Source: CAYHCE01 sp964355015 (GTDB taxonomy: Bacteria; Cyanobacteriota; Cyanobacteriia; PCC-6307; Cyanobiaceae). Taken from it: a stretch of 32,344 nt of DNA. The notes under the pieces are model-generated. The model saw only the letters and a list, made by a program, of their open reading frames with translations, ran no database searches and was not told the DNA's origin. The stretch spans positions 1 through 32,344 of the forward strand of contig CAYHCE010000036.1 of assembly GCA_964355015.1 (NCBI GenBank). The letters are read 5' to 3'. The translations under genes and the position numbers were made by a program. Below, piece after piece: positions 7,512-14,875 of this stretch (position 1 is its first letter; every line of letters begins with the position of its first letter).

Positions 7512-8381
7512 TCAGTCCGGTTGAAACAGGATGTCCACCCAATAGTTGGCGTTCTGGAACGAGGGACCGGCGGGGTACCGAGGGCCAACGCCAGGCGGTA
7601 TCTCGAGCAGGCTTTGGGAATCCAATGCCGTAGACACAAAGAGGGTGTTCTCAGGATTGCGGAAGCCGTTACCAGCGGTCCCGTCGAAGCTCTCGTCTGT
7701 AACTGTGGTTGTCCAGTATTGAGTGGTGTAGCTATAGCAACCTCCCACGAATTGCATCGCAATTCGGATCGCGGATTGCGAATAGAGCGGCACTTGAACC
7801 GGAACAGGCAGCAACACGTCCTGCCAGCCGGTAGCGCTGTAGGGCGACCTCGGCGGTACGACCACCTCAGTGCCAGGGATCAGGGCTTGCGTGTCCTCCC
7901 GGTAGCAGCCGAAGGTGCGCACCACGTCATTGTTATCCCATTCAGAGCTGTCCACGACGTAGTACCGGTAGCCGAGGAGCTTGCCGGGCACCAGCACCTC
8001 AAGGCGGAGGCCCGCCACATAGTCAGGGCTGCCGCCGTCGTAGCCGGCCGACGCCGTGCTCGTGCTCTGGCCGGTGAAGAAGCTGTGCGTGACAAGTTGC
8101 GGCGGAGGCGGTGGATTGGGGTTGATCGGCACCCACTGCGTTCCCGTCCAGCGGCGCACCAGACGCTCAAACCACTCACCTTGAAACCAGAACCTGGCGG
8201 GCTTCTCCACCCAGGCGCTGCCCGTCCACACCCGGAACAGGCCGCCAGGAAGTGGATCGGGCGCTGGCTGCGCCGGCCCGAAGAACTCCAGCGTGGCGTT
8301 CAGACCGCCGGCGCCCTGATCCCAGCGATCAGCACCACCGCGATAAGGCGGATCATCCCGATCACGGATGCTCCTGCTCAC
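7512..8381 (-). CDS. Fibre-type protein with DUF4082-like domain
   Basis: This 289-residue protein has two Trp-rich modules near the N-terminus (RVWTGSAWVEKPARFW at about 50 and RRWTGTQWVPINP at about 77), which resemble short phage tail-fibre modules. A Pro stretch follows. From about residue 99 there is a beta-sandwich region: FFTGQSTSTASAGYDGG, then VAGLRLEVLVPGKLLGYRYY, TGWQDVLLPVPVQV and a final NYWVDILFQPD. This closely follows the DUF4082 pattern, a domain of surface and carbohydrate-associated proteins. The start is GTG at 8381, just after the stop of the preceding gene, with GGGGGC upstream. It probably belongs to an appendage that contacts the cell surface. Confidence 0.75.
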   Translation of the reverse strand: MSRSIRDRDDPPYRGGADRWDQGAGGLNATLEFFGPAQPAPDPLPGGLFRVWTGSAWVEKPARFWFQGEWFERLVRRWTGTQWVPINPNPPPPPQLVTHSFFTGQSTSTASAGYDGGSPDYVAGLRLEVLVPGKLLGYRYYVVDSSEWDNNDVVRTFGCYREDTQALIPGTEVVVPPRSPYSATGWQDVLLPVPVQVPLYSQSAIRIAMQFVGGCYSYTTQYWTTTVTDESFDGTAGNGFRNPENTLFVSTALDSQSLLEIPPGVGPRYPAGPSFQNANYWVDILFQPD

Positions 8382-8383
8382 GC

Positions 8384-9196
8384 TCAGCCCCCGACGATGC
8401 GGCAGACGCCCTTGCTGTTGCCGGTGCTCGTCGTGGAGCAGAGCTGAATCAACTGCAGGCAGGAATCAGGGTGCAGATCAGGCAGCGCCAGCGCCGCCCA
8501 GTCGAACACCTCGGCCTTGTTCGCCACCACCGTGAAGAACCCAGCCCGGTAGCGGGTGCAGGTCACGCCAAAGGCGCCAGCAGTGCCCGTCGAAATGCTC
8601 AGGGTCACGCTGTTGACCGCCTTGATTCCCTTCTTCCCTGCCGCCGGCAGGATCTGATACAGGCCCGACGCCCGGCTGGTGGCCGCCAGCGCGATCACCA
8701 CGTTGCCCGTGGTGTCGTCGTCGAAGGTGCAGGTGACCGTGGCGTTCACGCCCGTGGCGCCCGTGTCGGTGTACCACTCCAGCCACCACTGCAGCTGGCT
8801 GAAGTCCGTCAGGCCGATCCGCTCCGCCGGCACACCGGCCAGCGTCAGCGGCAGGTTGGTGTTCTGCAGGGTGGCCACGTTGCCCACCAGGCCGCCTTGG
8901 TGACAGAGCCGGTCGTGGATCTCCAGCGTGGAGGTCGCCAGGGTCGTCGCCACATCGACCCAGGCCAGGTAGTTGATGCTCGGCGCGTTGAACGGCAGAT
9001 ACGGCAGGGCGCCCACCGTGGCGGCATTGCAGATCGCCTGCGTCGTCGGTGTCGGCCCCACTCCCGGGAAACCCCCGGCCTTCCAGAGCGAGTAGAAGCG
9101 ACCCGCCACCGCGTTGGCGATCGAAGTCTTGTCGAACAGCGCATGGCGCGACTGGCTCAGCGCCGCAATCAGTTGGTCGCGTGTCGTGATTGCCAT
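8384..9196 (-). CDS. Tail/appendage structural-type protein (270 aa)
   Basis: The product begins MAITTRDQLIAALSQSRHAL and continues through a helical region (TSIANAVAGRFYSLWKAGGFP) into a Thr/Ala/Gly-rich beta region. Its ATG at 9196 shares its A with the preceding stop (TGATG), so the upstream in-frame extension is rejected. Similar proteins occur in phage structural clusters, but I cannot name the family. No enzyme motif or membrane segment is visible. Context, between collagen-like and DUF4082-like proteins, favours a virion surface component. Confidence 0.65.
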   Translation of the reverse strand: MAITTRDQLIAALSQSRHALFDKTSIANAVAGRFYSLWKAGGFPGVGPTPTTQAICNAATVGALPYLPFNAPSINYLAWVDVATTLATSTLEIHDRLCHQGGLVGNVATLQNTNLPLTLAGVPAERIGLTDFSQLQWWLEWYTDTGATGVNATVTCTFDDDTTGNVVIALAATSRASGLYQILPAAGKKGIKAVNSVTLSISTGTAGAFGVTCTRYRAGFFTVVANKAEVFDWAALALPDLHPDSCLQLIQLCSTTSTGNSKGVCRIVGG

Positions 9197-9486
9197 CAGT
9201 TGGTGTCCACCCAGAGATCGTTGACAGCAGGGCTCGGTGGCGCCGTTGGCCCCACCGTCAGCCGTGAGGCGTTGAGCTTCTGGTTCAGGGCCGTCTGCAG
9301 GTCCGCCTGCGTGCTCAGGGTTCCCGTGATCCCACCCCACACCGACGGTCCAGCAGGCCCCGTGGCGCCCGTCGCGCCCGTCGGCCCAGCCGGCCCCGTT
9401 GCTCCCGCAGGGCCGGCAGGGCCAGCGGCGCCAGCAGCACCGTCAGCCCCCTTGATGTTGGTCGTGAGCTCCCAGGTCTCAGGCAT
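9196..9486 (-). CDS. Short collagen-like protein (96 aa)
   Basis: After MPETWELTTNIKGADG, a Gly-X-Y tract runs to about residue 47 (with repeated GATGPAG units). Then comes a segment like the coiled base of fibres (STQADLQTALNQKLNASRLT), ending VNDLWVDTN. The layout matches short trimeric fibre stalks. It starts three bases after the preceding gene and overlaps the next as TGATG. The C-terminal VNDLWVDTN parallels GDLYLDRISGQVYELVV at the end of the preceding protein, suggesting shared connector modules. No start-proximal signal sequence is present. Confidence 0.8.
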   Translation of the reverse strand: MPETWELTTNIKGADGAAGAAGPAGPAGATGPAGPTGATGATGPAGPSVWGGITGTLSTQADLQTALNQKLNASRLTVGPTAPPSPAVNDLWVDTN

Positions 9487-9489
9487 GGC

Positions 9490-10245
9490 TCACACCACCA
9501 GCTCGTACACCTGCCCGCTGATGCGATCCAGGTAGAGATCGCCCAGGGCCGGCGGTGGTTGCAGCACCTCCGTCACCGGCGGCCCATCACCGGAATACCA
9601 GCGAGTGGCACGGCCGCCCGCCTCGCTGTTCATCGCCGCCAGCGCCGGCTCGCCGTCCACCGGGCTCGGCAGGAAGCCCAGGCCACCGGAGGGGTGCAGC
9701 CGCAGTTGCCACTGCTGCGCCACCGAGCCGTTGTAGGCCTCGCCCTGGAGGCCAGCACCCGGCACCAAAGGCTCCACGCCCACCAGACCCCCGGCACCGG
9801 AGGTCAGCACCGAATAGGGCGGCACCGGGCAGCCGATCAGGGCCACCTGCAGGCTGGCGATCGTGATGCCGATGGTGACCGTGACGGTCAGATCCTCCCG
9901 CTGCAGGTATACATGCCGCGGCCGCGGCACATCACGGGCCAAGGCATCCCAGCCGATCACCTCCGTGCTGCCATCGCCCCAGCTCACCGTGATCGGCTGC
10001 GGCGCCTTGATCAATGGGTCGATGAAAAGGTCAACCGCCGCACTGGTGATCGGTTCATCCCACAGCCGATCCGAGGGCATCCAGAACAGCTCCAGCGGAT
10101 CGGCGGGCACCGGGCCCAGCCGGTAGCCCATGCGCAACCAGCGACGTACCTCGTGGGGTACCACCCACACCTCGAGGCCCGGGCACCCCATCGGAGGAAG
10201 CACGCGCATGCGCTCATCAGGGGCGCCGGGGAGCGGGTAGGGCAT
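9490..10245 (-). CDS. PKD-like domain structural protein (251 aa)
   Basis: The N-terminal half contains a PKD-type pattern: PITVSWGDGSTEV (WGDGS at 89-93), followed by RPRHVYLQ (His 111, Tyr 113) and the strand LTVTVTIGITI. PKD folds are surface-exposed beta sandwiches found in phage and secreted proteins. The C-terminus ends ALGDLYLDRISGQVYELVV, a connector motif also present in the collagen-like fibre (GDMYLDQATGDVYLLG). The start is not certain. ATG 10245 has no clear ribosome binding site, and the Met at residue 13 (10209) is an alternative. It lies downstream of a gap with a hairpin, so it may head its own transcript segment. Confidence 0.7.
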   Translation of the reverse strand: MPYPLPGAPDERMRVLPPMGCPGLEVWVVPHEVRRWLRMGYRLGPVPADPLELFWMPSDRLWDEPITSAAVDLFIDPLIKAPQPITVSWGDGSTEVIGWDALARDVPRPRHVYLQREDLTVTVTIGITIASLQVALIGCPVPPYSVLTSGAGGLVGVEPLVPGAGLQGEAYNGSVAQQWQLRLHPSGGLGFLPSPVDGEPALAAMNSEAGGRATRWYSGDGPPVTEVLQPPPALGDLYLDRISGQVYELVV

Positions 10246-10292
10246 CGAAGGGCTGTGCCTCTGGGGGTTGACGCGCTACCACCCTTTGCCAG

Positions 10293-10333
10293 GAAGCCAC
10301 CCGGGCAGCCACAGGGGCCGCCGGGGTGGCTTC
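10293..10333 (-). terminator. Hairpin between structural genes
   Basis: GAAGCCACCC (10293-10302) pairs perfectly with GGGTGGCTTC (10324-10333) around a 21-base loop. It lies 50 bases downstream of the TIG-repeat gene's stop and before the PKD-like gene. There is no T run, so it may be a factor-dependent or attenuating stop or an RNA-processing site that sets the ratio of the two parts of the operon. Confidence 0.45.
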
Positions 10334-10382
10334 TGACTGGCTGCAGGGCAGCAGATGCCTTGACTGGATAACCAGTGACGGT

Positions 10383-11891
10383 TCAGCCCAGCAGATCGCT
10401 GGGGATGGACGTGTCTGGCTCAGCAGCGGGAGCATCGGCGCCAGGCTCAGGAGCCGTCGCCGCGTCCTCAGCGGCCAGGGCCTCGGCCTGCTCGATGAGC
10501 TCGGCCTTGGTCTGGTTCGAGTCGAGGGACACCCCGTACGTGGCCTCGACCTCCGCCACGATCTGCGCCTTGGTCATCGAGCCGTAGTCAGGGGGTTCAG
10601 CACTGGCCTCGGGCTCAACAGAAGATGGCTCCGCAGGAGCTGGCTCCACTGGAGCTGGCTCCGTCTCGGCCGGATCAGATCCACCCGGTTCCGGCTCGGT
10701 CGGCTCAGCCCCGGCTTGCTCAGGCTCAGCCGGCTCCGGCTCAGCAGAGGCAGCCTGGGTCTCGGCTGCGAGCAGGTCCCAGGAAACCACCGGCACGAAA
10801 TAGAGGGCGCCCATACCGACGGTGTTGCTCGCCGTGAACGGGACCTCAACAGGGTCGATGATCCCAGACGTGTCGAAGGTGAAATGCAGGGTCGTGGAGT
10901 CGACGAACTCCAGGTCCAGGACGGTGGCCTCGAAACCAGTGCCAGGCAGCAGCGTGGTGCCGGCCTCGAAGCCGGTGCCAGTCACCACGGAGGGCGTAGC
11001 AGGTTCAGAGCAGCCGTACTGCCAGGGCTCAGTGCTGACTTCCTGGATAGAGAAGGGCTGGATCTGGGTGATCGTCGGAGCGGCGGTCGGCGCCACAGGA
11101 TCGCCACCGGCGTCAGGAGCGGCCGTCACCTTCAGCAGGAAGAAGTCACCGCTGCCAATGCTGTTGGTCGCCCAGATCGGGATTTCAACAGCGGCAGGGA
11201 TCAATGAGGGATCGAACGTGAAGTTCAGCGTCGTGGCATCGACGACCTGCAGATCCTTGAGGCAGAGGCCGTAGGGGCTGGCAGCAGAGAGCGTGGTGCC
11301 GGGCTCAAAGCCAGTGCCGATCACCACGGAAGGAACCGAGGGGCCACCGGCCACATACGTACCGCGAAAGGACGGGATCGGATCGATCGAAGTGATCGTC
11401 GGAGAGCCGGGCGGATAGGGACTGACTGGATCACCGCCATCGCCGCCATCGCCGGGATCACCGCCGTCGCCGGGATCACCGCCCCCGTCCTCCTTGATGC
11501 TCACAGGCGGGTGGACCGTCCAGCCTTCCTCAGCCCAGCGGTCAGCATGGACAGGAAAGACGAACTGATCGTCCTGGCCCTCAAGGGAGATGCGGAGCAT
11601 CCCCTCCGGTGGCAGTTCCACCACCGGATCGTCCGTGGTCAGATCAACAGGCACGGTGGGATCAGCAGGGGAGATCGGATCAGTGGGCTCCTCAGGCGGT
11701 TCCGCCGGAGGCGGAGCAATCGGTGTTTCGGTATCCGTCGGAATCGGCGGCACCTCAGGCTCGGCAGCGGCCCTGCCGGGCTCAGGTCCGGCCTCCTGAG
11801 GCAGACCTTCCGGCGGCGATACCGCCCAGGGCCGGCCGGGCCTCGTCGGCCTGTCCACCGCCTGGCCCGACGCTTTGGTGGCGTAATCCAT
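10383..11891 (-). CDS. TIG/IPT-repeat protein with Pro/Glu linkers and HeH/LEM-like tail
   Basis: This 502-residue protein is strikingly modular. A Pro/Glu-rich N-terminus (about 25-95) leads to a short domain ending GWTVHPPVSIKED (123-135) and a GDGGDPG repeat. Two TIG/IPT-like sandwiches follow, at about 163-256 (SPTITSIDPIP..., VVIGTGFEPGTTL) and 271-371 (APTITQIQPF..., VVTGTGFEAGTTL). They are clear repeats of each other. An acidic Pro-Glu linker (about 380-433) precedes a helical motif at 438-475 (MTKAQIVAEVEATYGVSLDS, then TKAELIEQAEAL), typical of HeH/LEM or SAP-like modules in phage proteins. The start has an excellent GAGGAGG 4 bases before the ATG. Lying two genes after the capsid gene, it may be a head fibre or decoration protein, with the HeH-like part binding nucleic acid or the capsid. 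That role is inference. Confidence 0.75.
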   Translation of the reverse strand: MDYATKASGQAVDRPTRPGRPWAVSPPEGLPQEAGPEPGRAAAEPEVPPIPTDTETPIAPPPAEPPEEPTDPISPADPTVPVDLTTDDPVVELPPEGMLRISLEGQDDQFVFPVHADRWAEEGWTVHPPVSIKEDGGGDPGDGGDPGDGGDGGDPVSPYPPGSPTITSIDPIPSFRGTYVAGGPSVPSVVIGTGFEPGTTLSAASPYGLCLKDLQVVDATTLNFTFDPSLIPAAVEIPIWATNSIGSGDFFLLKVTAAPDAGGDPVAPTAAPTITQIQPFSIQEVSTEPWQYGCSEPATPSVVTGTGFEAGTTLLPGTGFEATVLDLEFVDSTTLHFTFDTSGIIDPVEVPFTASNTVGMGALYFVPVVSWDLLAAETQAASAEPEPAEPEQAGAEPTEPEPGGSDPAETEPAPVEPAPAEPSSVEPEASAEPPDYGSMTKAQIVAEVEATYGVSLDSNQTKAELIEQAEALAAEDAATAPEPGADAPAAEPDTSIPSDLLG

Positions 11892-11899
11892 GGCCCTCC

Positions 11900-12322
11900 T
11901 CAGTAGGTGAGGCTCACGTGGGCGCCGTTCGGAGTCGAAGGCGTCAACGTGGCTCGGGCATAGATGAAGCTGGGCAGGGCCACATTGGCGGCATCAGCGG
12001 GAGCCACCACCAGGCCGTCGCCCGAGATCGGTGCCTCCACCCGGCCACCAGCGGCGGGGATCGCCACGGTGGCGACCGTCACCCAGGTGCCGATGGTGCC
12101 GTCCTTGAGCGCCGGCGCCAGTTGCAGCACCACCGTCACCGCCGCGGCGGCACCGGGGTGGCTGGCGATCAACGAGAAGTGATCGGCCGCATCGAGCGGC
12201 GTGGTCAGCCGCACCGTCTCGTTGCTGACGCGGGTGCGCTCAAACGGGTCGGTGGCGCTGTAGTTGACCCAACCGACCAGCGTCGTCGCCGCGTCGATCA
12301 GCTTATTGCCCTCGTGGGCCAT
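11900..12322 (-). CDS. Small structural protein after the capsid gene (140 aa)
   Basis: The product begins MAHEGNKLIDAATTLVGWVN and is largely beta-type, rich in Ala, Thr and Val (TVVLQLAPALKDGTIGTWVT). GAGAGGA before the ATG at 12322 is a good ribosome binding site. Lying directly downstream of the major capsid gene, it could be a head decoration or completion protein, but I recognise no named family. The next gene begins only 8 bases after its stop. No membrane segment or catalytic motif is seen. Confidence 0.65.
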   Translation of the reverse strand: MAHEGNKLIDAATTLVGWVNYSATDPFERTRVSNETVRLTTPLDAADHFSLIASHPGAAAAVTVVLQLAPALKDGTIGTWVTVATVAIPAAGGRVEAPISGDGLVVAPADAANVALPSFIYARATLTPSTPNGAHVSLTY

Positions 12323-12372
12323 GGTCGTGTCCTCTCAGGAATGGGCGTGCAGGATTGGCGGATCGGTCCGCC

Positions 12373-13272
12373 TCAGGTCACGGCGGGGCCGACGTTGTAC
12401 AGGCGAGCAATCGCCTTGTCGTGAACAACGGCAAAGCCCACGTACCAATCCACGCGGGTGCGGAACACCGGGGCGTCCTGCACTTCACCGAAGTCCCGCA
12501 CGGAGATTCCGTAGCGACCCTCGAACGGCCCCTGGATGCCGGTCATCAGCTCGTCACCGAGCGCCACGCAGTAGATCGAGGTGGTGTTGGCCGCCTCGCC
12601 GAAACCCAGCACCTCGTTGCCCTGGGCGTCCTGATCCAGCACCAGGATTTCGGTGTCCTCAAACCAGTGGCGGCCGTCGATCACCTGATACAGATCACCG
12701 CCCGCCTCGCGGGAGGCATGGCTGATCTGGCGCCGACCGGCCCGGCTGGTGAGGATCACCTTGTCGCCGCCGAGAGCGTTGACCGAATCAACGAGCTCCT
12801 CCAGCTTGGTGAGCTTCACGGTGCCGCTCACATTGTCGACGGTCTGCGCCTGCCCGGGCACCAGCCGCTTGCTGAGGCCGTTGAAGGCGCGGGGGTCGAA
12901 CGCGGCATCACCGTTGATGATCGCCGCCTCCAGCGTCAGCCGCATCGAGCGCACCTTCTGCTCGGTCTGGCTGGCACGGGCCTCAGGACCGTTGAGGTCA
13001 ACGATCGAGCGGTCCACATCGAGATCACCACCGAACAGGTGGACGAACTCGCTTTCGTTGGCGACGGCGCCGTAGTCACGCCGGTAGCCCTCATTCACAG
13101 CACGGAAGCCGACGCGAGGCAGCTTCTTCTCTTTGGCGAACTGCAGAGCACCGCCCGCGAGGTTGCGGAACGGCAGACGGCGAAGCAGCTGACCTTCCAC
13201 GAAGGTCTTGGTCACCGCGAGCCGATCGACTCGGGTCTCATGCTTCATCGCCTCGATCAACGTGAGGCCCAT
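12373..13272 (-). CDS. Phage major capsid protein, Gp13-like HK97 fold
   Basis: This 299-residue protein should form the icosahedral shell. It matches the pattern I know for Gp13-like major capsid proteins: an N-terminal MGLTLIEAMK helix, FVEGQLLRRLPF near 25, KKLPRVGFRAVNEGY near 50, the GGDLDVDRSI strand at 81-90, INGD followed by DPRAFNGLSKRL near 127-137, then TSIYCVALGDE and the C-terminal RTRVDWYVGFAV. Length is normal for the family. ATG 13272 is preferred over GTG 13278 because GGGAG ends about 7 bases before it. It is the first gene of a minus-strand operon and has an upstream motif at 13308-13323. No protease, scaffold, portal or terminase gene precedes it. Divergent plus-strand genes begin at 13459, which is unusual for a phage head module. 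Confidence 0.92.
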   Translation of the reverse strand: MGLTLIEAMKHETRVDRLAVTKTFVEGQLLRRLPFRNLAGGALQFAKEKKLPRVGFRAVNEGYRRDYGAVANESEFVHLFGGDLDVDRSIVDLNGPEARASQTEQKVRSMRLTLEAAIINGDAAFDPRAFNGLSKRLVPGQAQTVDNVSGTVKLTKLEELVDSVNALGGDKVILTSRAGRRQISHASREAGGDLYQVIDGRHWFEDTEILVLDQDAQGNEVLGFGEAANTTSIYCVALGDELMTGIQGPFEGRYGISVRDFGEVQDAPVFRTRVDWYVGFAVVHDKAIARLYNVGPAVT

Positions 13273-13307
13273 GGTCACTCCCGGGGCCTGACCCCAGCAA
13301 CGTCACC

Positions 13308-13323
13308 ACCTATTGCCACTGAT
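13308..13323 (-). promoter_or_regulatory. Upstream motif copy 2 before capsid gene
   Basis: The minus strand reads ATCAGTGGCAATAGGT, the same 16 bases as at 7227-7242, ending 35 bases before the capsid ATG and pointing to it. It is followed by GC-rich DNA and the GGGAG ribosome binding site. A shared position and orientation before two structural genes makes a promoter or regulator site likely. Confidence 0.55.
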
Positions 13324-13372
13324 GCCCAGGCACTGAGCTGGCAAGGGTTGGGGCTCAGGGGAACCGCAGTGT

Positions 13373-13428
13373 CCACGGCGGCGCAAGGGCTGCGCGAGTC
13401 GCTGACGCGACCCTTGCCCGCGCCGTGG
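13373..13428. repeat. Structured intergenic repeat, copy 1
   Basis: CCACGGCG (13373-13380) pairs with CGCCGTGG (13421-13428), and CAAGGG (13384-13389) pairs with CCCTTG (13411-13416), forming one long hairpin. The inner part contains CAAGGGCTGCGCGAG, the core shared with copies at 14179, 17572 and 18653. It lies between the divergent capsid gene and the plus-strand gene at 13459, starting 86 bases before that gene's ATG. Confidence 0.7.
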
Positions 13429-13458
13429 TGGCCCTGCGGGTCCATCGCCCACCCGGCC

Positions 13459-14097
13459 ATGTCCATCCATCTGCTGCTGATCTCCCGCGAGGAGCGCCAG
13501 AGCTTCGCCTTCTCGCGGCTCCGGCTCGTGGTCGCTCCCACGTCCGAGCTCGATTCCGCCCTGCTGGGTTGGCTGATCGATTGCCCTGTCGATGCCCTGG
13601 AGTTCACGCGGGTGGGGCCGGTCGATCTCGCCCACGGCGGAGCCTGGGCCAGGCGGCATCACCTCGATTCCTTCCGCTGGCCCCATCTCGATCAGCCCGT
13701 CATCCACGGCCGCGCCGTCGGCATCCGCATGGGTGTCCGCTGGCCTGGTGAGGCGGCCCCGATCCAGCCGCTGCCGATGCGGGCGCTCACCGAGTGGGAG
13801 GGGCGCAATGCCCTCCGCTGGCTGCGGGATGAAGGGCTGCCGCTCGGCCGTCTGCACTGCCCGGTGGATGAAGCCTTTCTCGGCAATCTCGGCTTTCCGC
13901 TGCATCAGGAGTATCTGGAGGCCGATCAGGCCAGCAAGCTCGCCATCCGCCTTCGCGTCAGTGCCCAGCGCAAGCAGGCACTGGAAGCCATCGAGGCTGA
14001 GATCGAGGCGAAGGTAGCCGCCGATCGGATCAAGCACCCGGTCGGCTCCTGGCTCGCGCAGCGCGAGGCCCGTCGGCAAGAGCTCTCGCGCCGCTGA
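13459..14097 (+). CDS. Hypothetical protein (212 aa), divergent from capsid operon
   Basis: The product begins MSIHLLLISREERQSFAFSR and is followed by WPHLDQPVIHGRAVGIRMGV and a Trp/Arg-rich segment (WEGRNALRWLRDEG). The C-terminal 60 residues form a charged helical stretch (RKQALEAIEAEIEAKVAADR). No family is recognised. The ATG has no Shine-Dalgarno match and sits 30 bases after a conserved hairpin. It opens the plus-strand block containing lysis-type and sigma-factor genes. A larger in-frame start upstream at 12355 is rejected because it would lie over the capsid gene. Its function is unknown. Confidence 0.6.
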   Translation: MSIHLLLISREERQSFAFSRLRLVVAPTSELDSALLGWLIDCPVDALEFTRVGPVDLAHGGAWARRHHLDSFRWPHLDQPVIHGRAVGIRMGVRWPGEAAPIQPLPMRALTEWEGRNALRWLRDEGLPLGRLHCPVDEAFLGNLGFPLHQEYLEADQASKLAIRLRVSAQRKQALEAIEAEIEAKVAADRIKHPVGSWLAQREARRQELSRR

Positions 14098-14106
14098 GGG
14101 CGGCGG

Positions 14107-14123
14107 GCCGGCCCCTGGCCGGC
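14107..14123 (+). terminator. GC-rich hairpin after gene stop
   Basis: GCCGGCC (14107-14113), loop CCT, GGCCGGC (14117-14123) form a perfect 7-bp stem 9 bases after a stop codon. There is no T run. It is one of several such stop-proximal hairpins in this block. Confidence 0.45.
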
Positions 14124-14178
14124 TCAATCCCTGACGCGGAGCCCTGGTTGGTCGGCGTTGCGCAGGCCGCTTCATGGT

Positions 14179-14237
14179 GCGGGGTGGCCTCAAGGGCTGA
14201 CGCAAGGCGGCTGCGCCGCCCCTTGACCCCACCCCGC
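14179..14237. repeat. Structured intergenic repeat, copy 2
   Basis: GCGGGGTGGCCTCAAGGG (14179-14196) pairs in 16 of 18 positions with the 3' arm at 14220-14237 (CCCTTGACCCCACCCCGC). The core CAAGGGCTGACGCAAGGCGG matches the other copies, while the outer stem is a different sequence that still pairs. The next start codon (14267) is 30 bases downstream. Confidence 0.7.
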
Positions 14238-14266
14238 TGCTCCATGGCGTCCTTCTTTACGCCGTC

Positions 14267-14464
14267 ATGGCTTCCTCCTTCCGCCGCGCTGCTCTGGAGC
14301 GCCACAGCTCCGATTCGCTGGAGCGGCTCAGCTTCTGCTGTCGCGATGCGGTGATCCCGTTGCACCGGCTCGCGGATCTGGCCGAGCAGATCCTGTTCGA
14401 GCGGCAGTGCCTCAATCCCGTCCGGGTTCCCAGCTGGTGCCCTGAAAACGAGCTGCCCTTCTGA
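14267..14464 (+). CDS. Small hypothetical protein (65 aa)
   Basis: The product begins MASSFRRAALERHSSDSLER and continues CCRDAVIPLHRLADLAEQIL, a short helical protein with two adjacent Cys and a basic first half. No family is recognised. The ATG lies 30 bases after a conserved hairpin and lacks a Shine-Dalgarno motif, like several plus-strand genes here. The gene could be a small regulator, but nothing in the sequence proves this. Confidence 0.45.
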   Translation: MASSFRRAALERHSSDSLERLSFCCRDAVIPLHRLADLAEQILFERQCLNPVRVPSWCPENELPF

Positions 14465-14477
14465 GGCGCCACGGCCA

Positions 14478-14498
14478 GCCGGGAGCCGCAATCCCGGC
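14478..14498 (+). terminator. Hairpin after small gene
   Basis: GCCGGGA (14478-14484) and TCCCGGC (14492-14498) form a perfect 7-bp stem with a 7-base loop, 14 bases after a stop codon. No T run follows. Confidence 0.4.
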
Positions 14499-14535
14499 AC
14501 GATTCCTCTCGTCCGCCCGCGTCGGCGGTTTCACC

Positions 14536-14802
14536 ATGTGCGCAATCCGCTTCCTCGAGGAGGCCGCCAATCCCAAGGCCCACAGTGCCGGTCGCACTCG
14601 CGTCGTGGTGGCCTACGGCATCCTCTTGGCCGAGCGATCGGCCCGCATCGATGGCACCCTCGCCATCGCCTTGCAGCGGGCCTCCACCGAGGCCGGCCAG
14701 GCACTCCTCGCCCTTGCGCTCGATGCCGGGCTCCAAACCGCCGGGGAAGTACCCCGCTGGCTGCTCCGCAATCGGGAGGCTGTCCTGCGGATCCTCGCCT
14801 GA
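14536..14802 (+). CDS. Hypothetical protein (88 aa)
   Basis: The product begins MCAIRFLEEAANPKAHSAGR and is mostly helical, with a segment rich in Ala and Leu (IALQRASTEAGQALLALALD). No membrane-length hydrophobic run or named domain is evident. The ATG follows a pyrimidine-rich TTTCACC and has no Shine-Dalgarno motif. It lies just upstream of the lysis-type gene pair, so a link with lysis control is possible but unsupported. Confidence 0.45.
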   Translation: MCAIRFLEEAANPKAHSAGRTRVVVAYGILLAERSARIDGTLAIALQRASTEAGQALLALALDAGLQTAGEVPRWLLRNREAVLRILA

Positions 14803-14875
14803 GGCCAAACAACTCGCCCTCCCGAGGTCGGCCCTTCTCCCCTCCTGGCAAGAGGAAGCAGAAACTGACACCGCC

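Noticed and set aside
12355..13458. Plus-strand extension of the 13459 gene across the capsid region
   Set aside because: The capsid protein on the minus strand is strongly supported, and the extension crosses the promoter motif and hairpin.
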